This document shows, one piece after another, positions 1-7,817 of a stretch of 41,455 nt of DNA. Numbering within the stretch: position 1 is the stretch's first letter; each line of letters starts with the position of its first letter. Where the stretch lies: positions 1 to 41,455 of the forward strand of contig NZ_AUDG01000036.1 of the NCBI RefSeq assembly GCF_000425345.1. Reading direction: 5' to 3'. The notes below the pieces were generated by a model that had not been told where the DNA came from, searched no databases, and worked only from the letters and a program-made list of their open reading frames with translations. The translations under genes and the position numbers were made by a program. The stretch comes from Rheinheimera baltica DSM 14885. Its GTDB lineage: Bacteria > Pseudomonadota > Gammaproteobacteria > Enterobacterales > Alteromonadaceae.

Positions 1-288
1 ACCTACAGCCTTAATCAATGGCCGAAGCTGATAGGTTATCTGGAAGATGGCAGGCTGAACATCGACAACAATCGCGCCGAACGTGCTATTAAGCCATTCG
101 TCATCGGCCGTAAAGCCTGGCTGTTTGCAAACACCACATCAGGTGCCAACGCCAGTGCGACACTCTACAGCTTGGTCGAAACTGCCAAAATCAACGGATT
201 AGAACCTTATGATTACCTGACCAGGTTGTTTAAAGAGCTGCCCACCGCAGATACACCAGACAAGCTGACAAAGCTGTTGCCATTCTGA
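1..288 (+). CDS. tnpC: IS66 family transposase (TnpC), C-terminal part
   Basis: This reading frame enters from outside the window and gives the last 95 residues of an IS66-family DDE transposase. The segment [20 protein letters not shown] followed by a [13 protein letters not shown] stretch is the typical block around the last catalytic acidic residue (the E of NNRAERAI), and the end, with a short basic LTKLLPF tail, has the usual length after this block. The start and the first two catalytic residues lie upstream of the window. The stop codon at 286-288 is 45 bp from the probable right end of the element at 333. Recognition is from family motifs and is confident; the exact IS name cannot be given. 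Confidence 0.93.
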   Translation, partial: TYSLNQWPKLIGYLEDGRLNIDNNRAERAIKPFVIGRKAWLFANTTSGANASATLYSLVETAKINGLEPYDYLTRLFKELPTADTPDKLTKLLPF

Positions 289-333
289 TCTACACGGCAA
301 TCACGCCGACGGTGTGGTTGCTGCAACGCTTAC
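1..333 (+). mobile_element. IS66 family insertion sequence, right end
   Basis: The element continues from outside the window. Its right end is placed at 333 because the sequence there reads CAACGCTTAC, the inverse of GTAAGCG, the terminal sequence characteristic of IS66-family inverted repeats. Immediately after it begins the interior of an IS3-family orfB on the opposite strand, so the IS66 element sits inside the IS3 element. The left inverted repeat and the expected 8-bp target duplication are out of view. Confidence 0.7.
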
Positions 334-1340
334 ATTCAAAATCATTTGGACTTTGATAATCCAGATAAGAATGAAGCCTATGGCTGTTGTACCACATTGT
401 TATGTAATTCATTACATCTTGCTGCGCGTCGTAGCGTGTTTCATAGTTGCGCCAGTGAACTCGTTCTTGCTTCAAGCTACCAAAAAAACTTTCGGCAACG
501 GCATTATCCCAACAACAACCCTTTTTACTCATGCTGCCAATAAAGCCATTTGATTTGAGTAACCGACGATATTGATGGCTGGCATATTGAACCCCTTGAT
601 CTGAGTGAACTATTAATCCTGCTTTGGGTTGTCGCTGCCAAATAGCCATCGTTAACGCATCACAAACAAGCTGGGCTTTCATTCTTGAACCCATGCTCCA
701 GCCAACAACCTTACGTGAATATAGGTCAATCACTACGCATAAATATAACCAGCCTTCTGACGTCCAAACGTAGGTGATATCACCTACCCAAGCTTGATCT
801 GGCGCGGTTACAGCAAAGTCTTGTTCAAGCTCATTTTGATACACGGGCTTTTTATGATCGCTGTTGGTTGTTACCTTGTATTTCTTTTTATAACGAACCC
901 AAACATTCGCTTCTTTCATTAACTGAGTTGTCTTTCGTCGACTCACCGGAAAACTCAACGTATTGAGCACTTTTTTAATGCGCCTAGCGCCATAAGTATT
1001 ATCACTGAACTTAGCAATATCTTTGACTAAATCAATCATTTCTTGATGTGTTGAATCATCAGGTATATTTGCTTTACGCTTTTGATAACTATAATAATTA
1101 TTACTTTTAACACCCAGTACATGGCATATGACTACCACAGGCCAGATCTTCTTATGTTGGGCAATAAACGAATACTTTACTTCGTTTCTTTGGCAAAGAA
1201 GACCGTTGCCTTTTTTAAAATTTCACGCTCCATTTCTAGACGTTTTACTTGCGCTTTTAAGTTACGGATTTCTTCTTGCTCTGGTGTTAATTTACCGTTA
1301 CCACGACCTAATTTGCGACCGACTTTAACATATTGTGTCG
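290..1340 (-). pseudogene. IS3 family transposase orfA-orfB, disrupted
   Basis: The orfB part holds the rve integrase core with the DDE triad visible as D in AWVGDITYVW, D in VHSDQGVQYAS and E in WDNAVAESFFGSLK, and the HTH_21 type N-terminus (GARRIKKVLN). OrfA survives only as its last 50-odd residues (QYVKVGRKLGRG to VFFAKETK, stop at 1177-1179); an in-frame stop and loss of the DNA-binding part lie just upstream, near 1340. OrfB overlaps orfA in the -1 frame, and a canonical A-AAA-AAG slippery heptamer (complement of 1210-1216) lies in the overlap, so the ancestral product was an OrfAB fusion made by -1 frameshifting. The last about 14 codons of the open frame (290-333) are not IS3 sequence but the end of the inserted IS66 element, which supplies an accidental stop. 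Confidence 0.82.
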
Positions 1341-1400
1341 TTCACCTTCAGACGCACTTCGAGAATGTTACCTGTTTGGTGTTCCTTATATAGTCAGTTT
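334..1400 (-). mobile_element. IS3 family insertion sequence, decayed and interrupted
   Basis: An IS3-family element lies on the minus strand. Its 3' end is cut off at about 333 by the IS66 element, and its orfA is damaged. The left side is set near 1400 only because recognisable IS-like sequence (a ribosome-binding AAGGAAC and a start-like region resembling an orfA beginning) runs to about there; no clean inverted repeat could be identified. The element is probably immobile. Confidence 0.6.
1210..1216 (-). other. IS3 programmed -1 frameshift slippery site
   Basis: On the minus strand the heptamer A AAA AAG occurs in the orfA frame (codons for Leu-Lys-Lys of the ILKKAT segment). OrfB is open in the -1 frame across it, as expected for the IS3-family strategy of making the OrfAB transposase. 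The element itself is decayed, so the site is a relic. Confidence 0.6.
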
Positions 1401-1496
1401 CATTTTAGGGCAGCTAAACTGCATATATATCAATGGCATTGACGTTATAAAACCTGTTACGGTGATGCCAAAAATAACCGCAGGAACGACTGCACC

Positions 1497-1583
1497 ATGC
1501 GCGATGCATTAAGACAAAAAATTATTGCTGTTTGTGACACCAAAATACGCGCAAAAGGCGAAATGGTAGGGGTATCGTTTTAG
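1497..1583 (+). pseudogene. 5' fragment of a duplicated copy of the 72-aa gene at 5455
   Basis: The 28-codon frame [20 protein letters not shown]... is a near copy of the first 28 codons of the gene at 5455-5673; by eye about 74 of 87 bases agree, with most changes at third positions. Similarity also covers the leader (TAACCGCAGGA just upstream). The copy ends in TAG where the intact gene has TAC, and similarity stops there. The matching 3' part resumes about 1.5 kb downstream at 3064. This is therefore a broken duplicate, not a small gene in its own right. Confidence 0.75.
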
Positions 1584-1929
1584 CTCAGCCTTGATATCCG
1601 TGTTGATGGCCGCCGGCCTCTGGGAGTTTGGGTAGGTAATGTTGCAATCTGAAAATAATGGACTGATCCTATGTAAAAAATTGTTAAAAAGGTTAATTTG
1701 TACCAGCGCTAAAGCACTGAATAAGCAGTGGGTTGGTGTTATCCAGCGCCTAAAATGGCAGCTTGGCTTTTAGCCAAAGTGCAGCTAAGTCGCTAAAAAC
1801 TTAACCTATTTAACTGTTTAACGTTGTTTAATTTTGAGGTGAAAGTGGATTTAAATGGTTTTCTGAGGTAAATATATTTGGCGAGATAAAACCGTCTGCA
1901 GTTAATTGAAAATAATAAGAAGAAAATAA
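1584..1929. other. Intergenic stretch with no gene recognised
   Basis: No convincing coding sequence or RNA gene is seen here. It is AT-rich towards its right end and carries a short hairpin (TTGGCT/AGCCAA around 1766-1781). It starts exactly where the duplicated small gene breaks off, so it is the left part of the DNA inserted into that copy. It presumably contains the promoter of the gene at 1930, but no clear -35/-10 pair was found. Confidence 0.5.
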
Positions 1930-3042
1930 ATGGAAAAAACAAAAAGTTATAAAAGTGTTGCTCAACAAAGAAAGGTGAAGCTGCGACTAATTATTGCAGT
2001 CCTGGGTATCCTGGCATTATTCGCGGTGGCTTGGATAAAGGGGATTAGTTCGGAAAAGGCTGCCAAATTAATTGCGTCGCATCAGGTTGCTCAAGCCACA
2101 GTTCTGAGCTTGCAGCATAACCAGATTAAGGCGGCAAAAACAGATGAGCAGGATTACAAAAATATTTATAGCCTGCAGTATCAATTTACTGCGAATGGCA
2201 ACACTTATGAAAAAACACTACTACTGTCATCTTTTGATTACGAATCGTTTCAGGGTATTGAGCAGATTGAAGTATGGTACGACCCTAGCAATCCTCAGCA
2301 TAATTCAACTGAAAAGGAATTAAAAAAGAAAGCCAAAACCAGCAGTTTTACCTTGCGCCTTGTTAGTGCTGCAATATTTGTGTTCCCGGCAATGCTGTTT
2401 TTATTTAAATTTATTGCTTTCTTTTACGTGCGTGAACCTAAAGGCGCGCTGCCAATTGGTTTCTATACTGATACCAGCTGGTTAGATATTGAAGACTATT
2501 GCCTCACCGAAATTGAAAACGACACTTTACGGGTGGCAAAGTTTGATAAGAAAAAAGTTAGCAAGGTACAGTCGTTGTATCAGTCAGGTACAGCTTTTTC
2601 AGAAATCGTTGCTGCAGTTAAAGCAGATGAAACGGTAGTTCCACTAAACAAGGTAAGCTTACTGGAAAGTAAGCATTACAAAGATCAAATTAGCATAGAA
2701 TGGCAGGATAATGACGAAGAGCATGATATACGGGTACAATTTCTTTCAGTTGCAGCAAAAGAACATGCGCTTGCCCGGATTAGCGCTTTGATACCTGGCT
2801 CGCTAGTACACCAAGTTGTTGCCAGAGGCCCTGTTCAATCAGCCAGTGCCTCATTCGTCGGTGTAATTCTAGGTGCTGCTGTTATAGCAACAGCAATGCT
2901 ATATGAGTTTTCAGGGAAGAATTTGGATGTGGTACTGTTTGCGTTTGGCGGATTGATAATATATTTTGCACTGCCAAGCATGATTGCAAGACTGTTAGAT
3001 CCCACCGTGATCACATCCTGGTCAGATGGCTCTGCCAAATAA
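1930..3042 (+). CDS. DUF3592-like multi-pass membrane protein
   Basis: This 370-aa protein is not assigned a function. It has a basic N-terminus and a membrane segment at about residues 19-37, a soluble extracytoplasmic-looking stretch (about 45-138) with the pattern YQFTANGNTY...VWYDPSNPQ that resembles DUF3592 domains, a second membrane segment at 143-166, a charged soluble region (170-300) and two more membrane segments near 307-326 and 333-353. The start is supported by AAGAAG about 8 bases upstream of the ATG. It stands alone, on about 1.5 kb of DNA that separates the two halves of a duplicated small gene, which suggests arrival by insertion. DUF3592 is a family-level guess from one motif. 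Confidence 0.6.
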   Translation: MEKTKSYKSVAQQRKVKLRLIIAVLGILALFAVAWIKGISSEKAAKLIASHQVAQATVLSLQHNQIKAAKTDEQDYKNIYSLQYQFTANGNTYEKTLLLSSFDYESFQGIEQIEVWYDPSNPQHNSTEKELKKKAKTSSFTLRLVSAAIFVFPAMLFLFKFIAFFYVREPKGALPIGFYTDTSWLDIEDYCLTEIENDTLRVAKFDKKKVSKVQSLYQSGTAFSEIVAAVKADETVVPLNKVSLLESKHYKDQISIEWQDNDEEHDIRVQFLSVAAKEHALARISALIPGSLVHQVVARGPVQSASASFVGVILGAAVIATAMLYEFSGKNLDVVLFAFGGLIIYFALPSMIARLLDPTVITSWSDGSAK

Positions 3043-3065
3043 TGTACCAATGGTTAGCTGGGGGA

Positions 3066-3135
3066 TACAAATCCACCAGCTAACCGTTTTGAAAAAGCGC
3101 TGATGATAAAGCAGTTGGTTACAACAGGGCTTTAG
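3066..3135 (+). pseudogene. 3' fragment of the duplicated 72-aa gene
   Basis: The sequence matches the end of the gene at 5455-5673: the last frame EKALMIKQLVTTGL and stop at 3133-3135 correspond to [14 protein letters not shown] at the intact copy. Upstream of this, similarity continues back to about 3064 but with a one-base deletion that breaks the frame and gives stops. With the 5' fragment at 1497-1583 it forms one gene copy split by about 1.5 kb; about 50 bp of the original middle are missing. Confidence 0.72.
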
Positions 3136-3260
3136 TCGCCACCAACACGCCATTATTGTCGGCATAAACAAACTGGCTGGGGATAAAATCTACCCCGGTT
3201 GATATCACCTAAATCCCGCCAGAGCGGGCCAGCAGTTCGCCAAGCGGCGCATGATGTCGA
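3119..3260 (-). pseudogene. 3' fragment of a duplicated rraA-type gene
   Basis: On the minus strand this is a copy of the end of the rraA-type gene at 5657: the tail [15 protein letters not shown] is recognisable, and the convergent overlap with the small gene's 3' end is preserved as in the intact locus. A 17-bp deletion lies between two GG dinucleotides (the intact copy has 17 extra bases at about 5735-5752), which breaks the frame. Similarity fades beyond about 3230-3260. The rest of the gene is absent. Confidence 0.7.
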
Positions 3261-3340
3261 AATTAAATTTGTTTTAAAAGCTCACGGCTTTGTTGCCGAA
3301 TATGTTTAAAAGTACTCTGCTTCCAATTATTTCTTTTAAC

Positions 3341-4153
3341 CTAATCGCCGCAAAAGGCAGTCACTTGGCTGAGTTTGTGCCGGCTTATCGGAATTTCCAG
3401 CCCATTGTGTAATATTAAGACACCCTCGCGGCCTGCCTTGCGCAGTGTTTTGATGGCTGTTTTACTAACCCAGTATGAACGATGCGGTTGAATGCCCTCA
3501 ATGTGTGCACAAAGTACAATGGCATCTTTCAAATTAGCCAGGATAAGTGTTTGCCCCGCTGAAGTGACCACCAGTAAATAATGTAACTCCGACTTTAAAT
3601 AAAGCAGTTCGCCTTGTTTGGCTTTAGGAAGTAAGGCTTGTAAGGCGTCAGACTGACTATTCGTTAACACTTCATCTTGCAATGAATTGGCTGGTGATGG
3701 CTTAGTGCTGGGGATGACGATTTTAAACCCCAAGACCCAAGGCGTATTGATCGCCAGCCAACACAAAACAACAGGCGGAACGACACCACTGATCTCATGC
3801 CCCAAGGCTTGTCCTAAGCTAGGTAGGTTGGTCGGAACTGCTTCAAGCTTTAGTAATAAATCGATGCCTAGTGCCAAAGGTACAAAGCATATTGCGCCAA
3901 CCAAACCAGACAATAGTAACTTTAACCAAGGATTGAGCGTATTAAAACCAGCAAAATGCGCCAAGCCTTTATGGCTTAACAGCATAAAAGTCATAGGAAC
4001 AAAACTTTGATACAACCAAAGTGGCAACTGCAGGTAAAAGGGTAAATTGTAGTTGCTGTCAATCAGTGCAAAGAGCAAGGCTAATACCAACGCTATTGCA
4101 AAAAAATAGCGGATTGGCGAAATGTCGCCGAAACCGAAGGTCTGTTCATTCAT
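3341..4153 (-). CDS. LytTR DNA-binding regulator with N-terminal membrane domain
   Basis: This 270-aa protein has four predicted membrane segments in its first 145 residues (about 14-31, 41-60, 76-101, 122-145), then a linker and a LytTR DNA-binding domain at about 175-266 (GELLYLKSELHYLLVVT, HRSYWVSKTAI, PISRHKLSQV). Such proteins are membrane-anchored transcription factors without a receiver domain; the signal they sense is unknown. It is divergent from the outer-membrane protein at 4284 with about 130 bp between them, which makes that gene a candidate target, or the regulator may control itself. The start ATG at 4151-4153 gives the full first membrane segment. Family assignment is firm; the target is inference. 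Confidence 0.85.
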   Translation of the reverse strand: MNEQTFGFGDISPIRYFFAIALVLALLFALIDSNYNLPFYLQLPLWLYQSFVPMTFMLLSHKGLAHFAGFNTLNPWLKLLLSGLVGAICFVPLALGIDLLLKLEAVPTNLPSLGQALGHEISGVVPPVVLCWLAINTPWVLGFKIVIPSTKPSPANSLQDEVLTNSQSDALQALLPKAKQGELLYLKSELHYLLVVTSAGQTLILANLKDAIVLCAHIEGIQPHRSYWVSKTAIKTLRKAGREGVLILHNGLEIPISRHKLSQVTAFCGD

Positions 4154-4192
4154 AAGGTTAGATTTGCCGGCAGTTTGTTAGTCCATTCATGT

Positions 4193-4218
4193 AAAAGTTT
4201 GCCACTTCGTACAAAAGT
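4193..4218. promoter_or_regulatory. Candidate LytTR operator (direct repeat, 20-bp period)
   Basis: Two copies of AAAAGT (4193-4198 and 4213-4218) lie 20 bp apart in the divergent region between the LytTR regulator and the barrel gene. LytTR proteins usually bind two short direct repeats about two helical turns apart. The match to known consensus sequences is only partial, so this is a suggestion from spacing and position. Confidence 0.25.
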
Positions 4219-4283
4219 CCTATCTGGCGAGCACTATAGCAGCATAATAAATGGGAGTGTTGAAAATCAATTTAGGTGTCAAA

Positions 4284-4910
4284 ATGAAATTACAGTATTT
4301 AGTACCGGGTATTGTCTCTTTTTTGTTGTTTTCTGGTGGCCCTATAGCAGAGGGCTATTATGTAAAACCTTATGCTGGTTTAAGTTATATGAATGATGTC
4401 AGTACCACACGTGCAGCTGAAAGTGTAAGCGTGGAGCTGGAGCAAGGCATGGTATTAGGGGCGGCTTTGGGGTATCGCTACAATGCGGATTTTGCGGTAG
4501 AGCTGGCCTGGGAGTATCGTTCTAACGAAAGTGAAACTCAGTTGGGTACCACTTTTTATCCAGAAGGCAATTATGCGTCTAATATTTTCTTTCTCAATGG
4601 CATCTACTCCTTCAACAGTTGGCAAGAGATTACGCCTTATGTGGGTTTTGGTCTGGGGTGGATGCAAGAAATCGATATTGATTTAGAGCTCGCCGGCGTA
4701 GAAAGTTCTTATTCCAGCAGTGGTAATTTTACCTATCAAGGTTTTGTGGGGCTGGAGTATCCAATTGCTCAGCGCTGGGTGCTGCATACAGAGTTACGGC
4801 ATGCCGGAGGTAAATCGGGTGATTTAAAGAGCGAAGCTGGTGCGGATGTCTTGGCTAACTTGAATTACAAACCCTTTACATGGCAAGTCGGCGTTAAATA
4901 TTTATTTTAA
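4284..4910 (+). CDS. Small outer-membrane beta-barrel protein
   Basis: This 208-aa protein has a Sec signal peptide (MKLQYLVPGIVSFLLFSGG..., cleavage near AEG/YYVKP) and then alternating short beta strands rich in aromatic residues and glycine, ending in VGVKYLF with a C-terminal phenylalanine as expected for an outer-membrane barrel of the OmpA/OmpW-like eight-strand size. The blocks YVKPYAGLSYM, PYVGFGLGWM and WQVGVKYLF are typical porin-family strands. The ATG at 4284 is preferred to one at 4251 because it gives a compact signal peptide and has a TAGGTG ribosome site just upstream. The specific ligand or role is unknown. It is divergent from the LytTR regulator. Confidence 0.8.
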   Translation: MKLQYLVPGIVSFLLFSGGPIAEGYYVKPYAGLSYMNDVSTTRAAESVSVELEQGMVLGAALGYRYNADFAVELAWEYRSNESETQLGTTFYPEGNYASNIFFLNGIYSFNSWQEITPYVGFGLGWMQEIDIDLELAGVESSYSSSGNFTYQGFVGLEYPIAQRWVLHTELRHAGGKSGDLKSEAGADVLANLNYKPFTWQVGVKYLF

Positions 4911-5060
4911 AATACTGTAAATAGAAAAGTTCGGAGTTAATTCAAGTCGGAGCTGCAGGGGCAGGTCTTTTGCCTTTGCTGTTTAGGCGTATGCGCGGAT
5001 ATCAAAGTTGTGGTGTTATTATTCGCCTGAACAGCCTGGCTTTAGCGGAGATTTTAAAAA

Positions 5061-5435
5061 TTGCATACTAACACCATTAAACAGCAAATAATGGAACTGG
5101 AACAACTGCTGGTGCAGCCCGCTACGCGGTTGTCTGCCGAACTGCTAAACCACTATCTGGCCGATGATTTTTATGAAATTGCCGCGACTGGCCGCTGTTT
5201 TGGTAAAGCCGATGTGCTTGAGCGCCTGCCAGCTGAAATGCCGCCTGTTATTAGCCAGCAAGATTTTGACTGCAGAGTTTTGGTTGAAGGCCTAGCGCAG
5301 TTGACTTACCGCGCCACGATACAGCGTGCTGAAAACCAAAGCCCGAGCTACTCGATTCGAAGCTCTATCTGGCGCTTTGATGGTGAAAAATGGCAGATGA
5401 TTTTTCACCAGGGCACTGCTTGTAATCCATTTTAA
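5061..5435 (+). CDS. NTF2-like (DUF4440/SnoaL-type) protein
   Basis: This 124-aa protein matches the DUF4440 branch of the NTF2-like fold: an N-terminal helix (MELEQLLVQP...LLNHYLADDFYEIAATGRCFGKADVLERL) followed by curved-sheet strands, with the C-terminal SSIWRFDGEKWQMIFHQGT signature. Members are small cytoplasmic proteins, mostly of unknown function. The start is a TTG at 5061, chosen because GCGGAG lies about 10 bases upstream; an ATG at 5091 would remove part of the first helix. It is followed after 19 bp by the small gene at 5455, so they may be co-transcribed. Confidence 0.75.
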   Translation: MHTNTIKQQIMELEQLLVQPATRLSAELLNHYLADDFYEIAATGRCFGKADVLERLPAEMPPVISQQDFDCRVLVEGLAQLTYRATIQRAENQSPSYSIRSSIWRFDGEKWQMIFHQGTACNPF

Positions 5436-5454
5436 CCGCAGGAATTACCACACT

Positions 5455-5673
5455 ATGCGCGATGCATTAAGACAAAAAATTATTGCCGTTTGTGACAAGA
5501 AAATCCTCGCCAAAGGCGAGAGCGTCGGCGTGTCGTTTTACGCCTTCTTCGCCAATCAAAACGACGACCCGGCGTTACTAATGGAAGCGGCAACCTGGTG
5601 GATCCAAACCCACCGGCTGGATCACTTTGAAAAAGCGCTGAAGATAAAGCAGCTCGTTACAGCAGGGCTTTAG
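5455..5673 (+). CDS. Conserved 72-aa protein of unknown function (DUF6500-like)
   Basis: A soluble protein of 72 residues ([18 protein letters not shown]...), with a central [16 protein letters not shown] segment and a helical, aromatic-rich C-terminal part ([23 protein letters not shown]). I believe this is the family called DUF6500, but this is from memory. No catalytic motif is evident. It has a ribosome site (GCAGGA) 10 bases before the ATG. Its last 17 bp overlap the 3' end of the convergent rraA-type gene. A broken second copy of it exists at 1497-1583 and 3066-3135, with the same convergent partner. Confidence 0.7.
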   Translation: MRDALRQKIIAVCDKKILAKGESVGVSFYAFFANQNDDPALLMEAATWWIQTHRLDHFEKALKIKQLVTAGL

Positions 5674-6139
5674 TCGCCACCAGCACGCCATTATTATCGG
5701 CATAAACAAACTGGCCGGGGATAAAATCTACTCCGGCAAAAGTCACCGTTAGGTTGATATCACCTAGATCGCGCTTGTCGGTTTTCATCGGGTGAATACC
5801 CAGTGCCTGCACGCCAAGCGGGGTTTGGCGTATCTCGTCTATGTCGCGAATACAGCCGTTGATAATAATGCCTTCCCAGCCGTTTGCTGCCGCTTGCTCT
5901 GCCAGCATATCGCCGAGCAGTGCATGGCGTTTCGAGGTGCCGCCGTCTACTACCAGCACCTTACTCTGGCCCGGTGTGGCGACCAGCTGCTTTACCTTGG
6001 AGTTATCTTCAAAGCATTTTACCGTAACAATTTGCCCGCCAAAGGCGATTTTGCCACCGTAGTTGGTGAATATAGACTCTGCCACGCGGATATAAGCTGC
6101 ATGGGCGTCGCAGAGGTCGGGTAGGGTAAATGGCGGCAT
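5657..6139 (-). CDS. RraA family 4-hydroxy-4-methyl-2-oxoglutarate aldolase-like protein
   Basis: A 160-aa protein of the RraA/MenG-like fold, the same length as E. coli RraA (161). Class II pyruvate aldolases of this family use a G-D-x20-R-D motif; here it is complete as G76-D77 ... R98-D99 (LLGD... CIRDID). E. coli RraA lacks the final Asp and acts as an RNase E inhibitor, so this copy is more likely an HMG/CHA-type aldolase or oxaloacetate decarboxylase than a degradosome regulator. The start at 6139 ([13 protein letters not shown]) is chosen because AAGGAG lies just upstream; an upstream extension to 6274 would run into the repeat element. It overlaps the convergent gene at 5455-5673 by 17 bp. 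Confidence 0.82.
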   Translation of the reverse strand: MPPFTLPDLCDAHAAYIRVAESIFTNYGGKIAFGGQIVTVKCFEDNSKVKQLVATPGQSKVLVVDGGTSKRHALLGDMLAEQAAANGWEGIIINGCIRDIDEIRQTPLGVQALGIHPMKTDKRDLGDINLTVTFAGVDFIPGQFVYADNNGVLVATKALL

Positions 6140-6209
6140 AACGAACTCCTTGTATAGGTGCAGGCTGTAAGACATGTAGATTCGGGCGGTTGAGTAGCAG
6201 GCTCGAACC

Positions 6210-6297
6210 GGTTTGCCCACGCCAACACGCCGTGAACCCATCCCTGGGGGCTCGTCTATGCCCGTCCGGGGCATAGACGGTTGGCTTAGGGCAAACC
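6210..6297. repeat. Long nested palindromic repeat element
   Basis: Three nested inverted repeats share one axis: GGTTTGCCC (6210-6218) with GGGCAAACC (6289-6297); GCCAAC (6221-6226) with GTTGGC (6280-6285); and CGTCTATGCCC (6253-6263) with GGGCATAGACG (6269-6279) around a 5-base loop. The left arm contains the segment GTGAACCCATCCCTGGGGG, of a kind I recall as recurring in intergenic regions of marine gammaproteobacteria, so this is probably a dispersed, REP/ERIC-like element. It sits between the rraA-type gene and the end of gltD. Confidence 0.65.
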
Positions 6298-6336
6298 TAA
6301 TCTCGCTTACAAAGTTATCTGCTGCGGATGGTAACA

Positions 6337-6365
6337 GCCGGTTCGGGCATTTCGCCTAAACCGGC
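6337..6365. terminator. Stem-loop downstream of gltD, without a clear U-tract
   Basis: GCCGGTT (6337-6343) pairs with AACCGGC (6359-6365), with further GGC/GCC pairing inside. It lies about 30 bp after the gltD stop in the direction of transcription. No run of T follows on the minus strand, so it may stabilise the transcript end rather than terminate by itself. Confidence 0.35.
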
Positions 6366-6395
6366 AGTTTAATCCCGCTGTTTATACTTCCAAGC

Positions 6396-7817
<1,422 letters not shown>

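Noticed and set aside
1497..1583. A possible intact 28-aa small protein gene
   Set aside because: It is a truncated copy of the start of the gene at 5455, and its matching 3' part lies at 3066, so it is a relic.
1700..1830. An integron attC-like hairpin region
   Set aside because: Stems are present, but no paired RYYYAAC and GTTRRRY core sites at the right distance were found, and no integrase is nearby.
5792..6124. Open frame opposite the RraA-type gene
   Set aside because: It is a shadow of a well-supported gene and has no ribosome site or recognisable domain; the same holds for the long open frames opposite gltB and gltD.
6140..6274. N-terminal extension of the RraA-type protein
   Set aside because: It would be translated from the palindromic repeat, has no homology, and AAGGAG lies right before the internal ATG.
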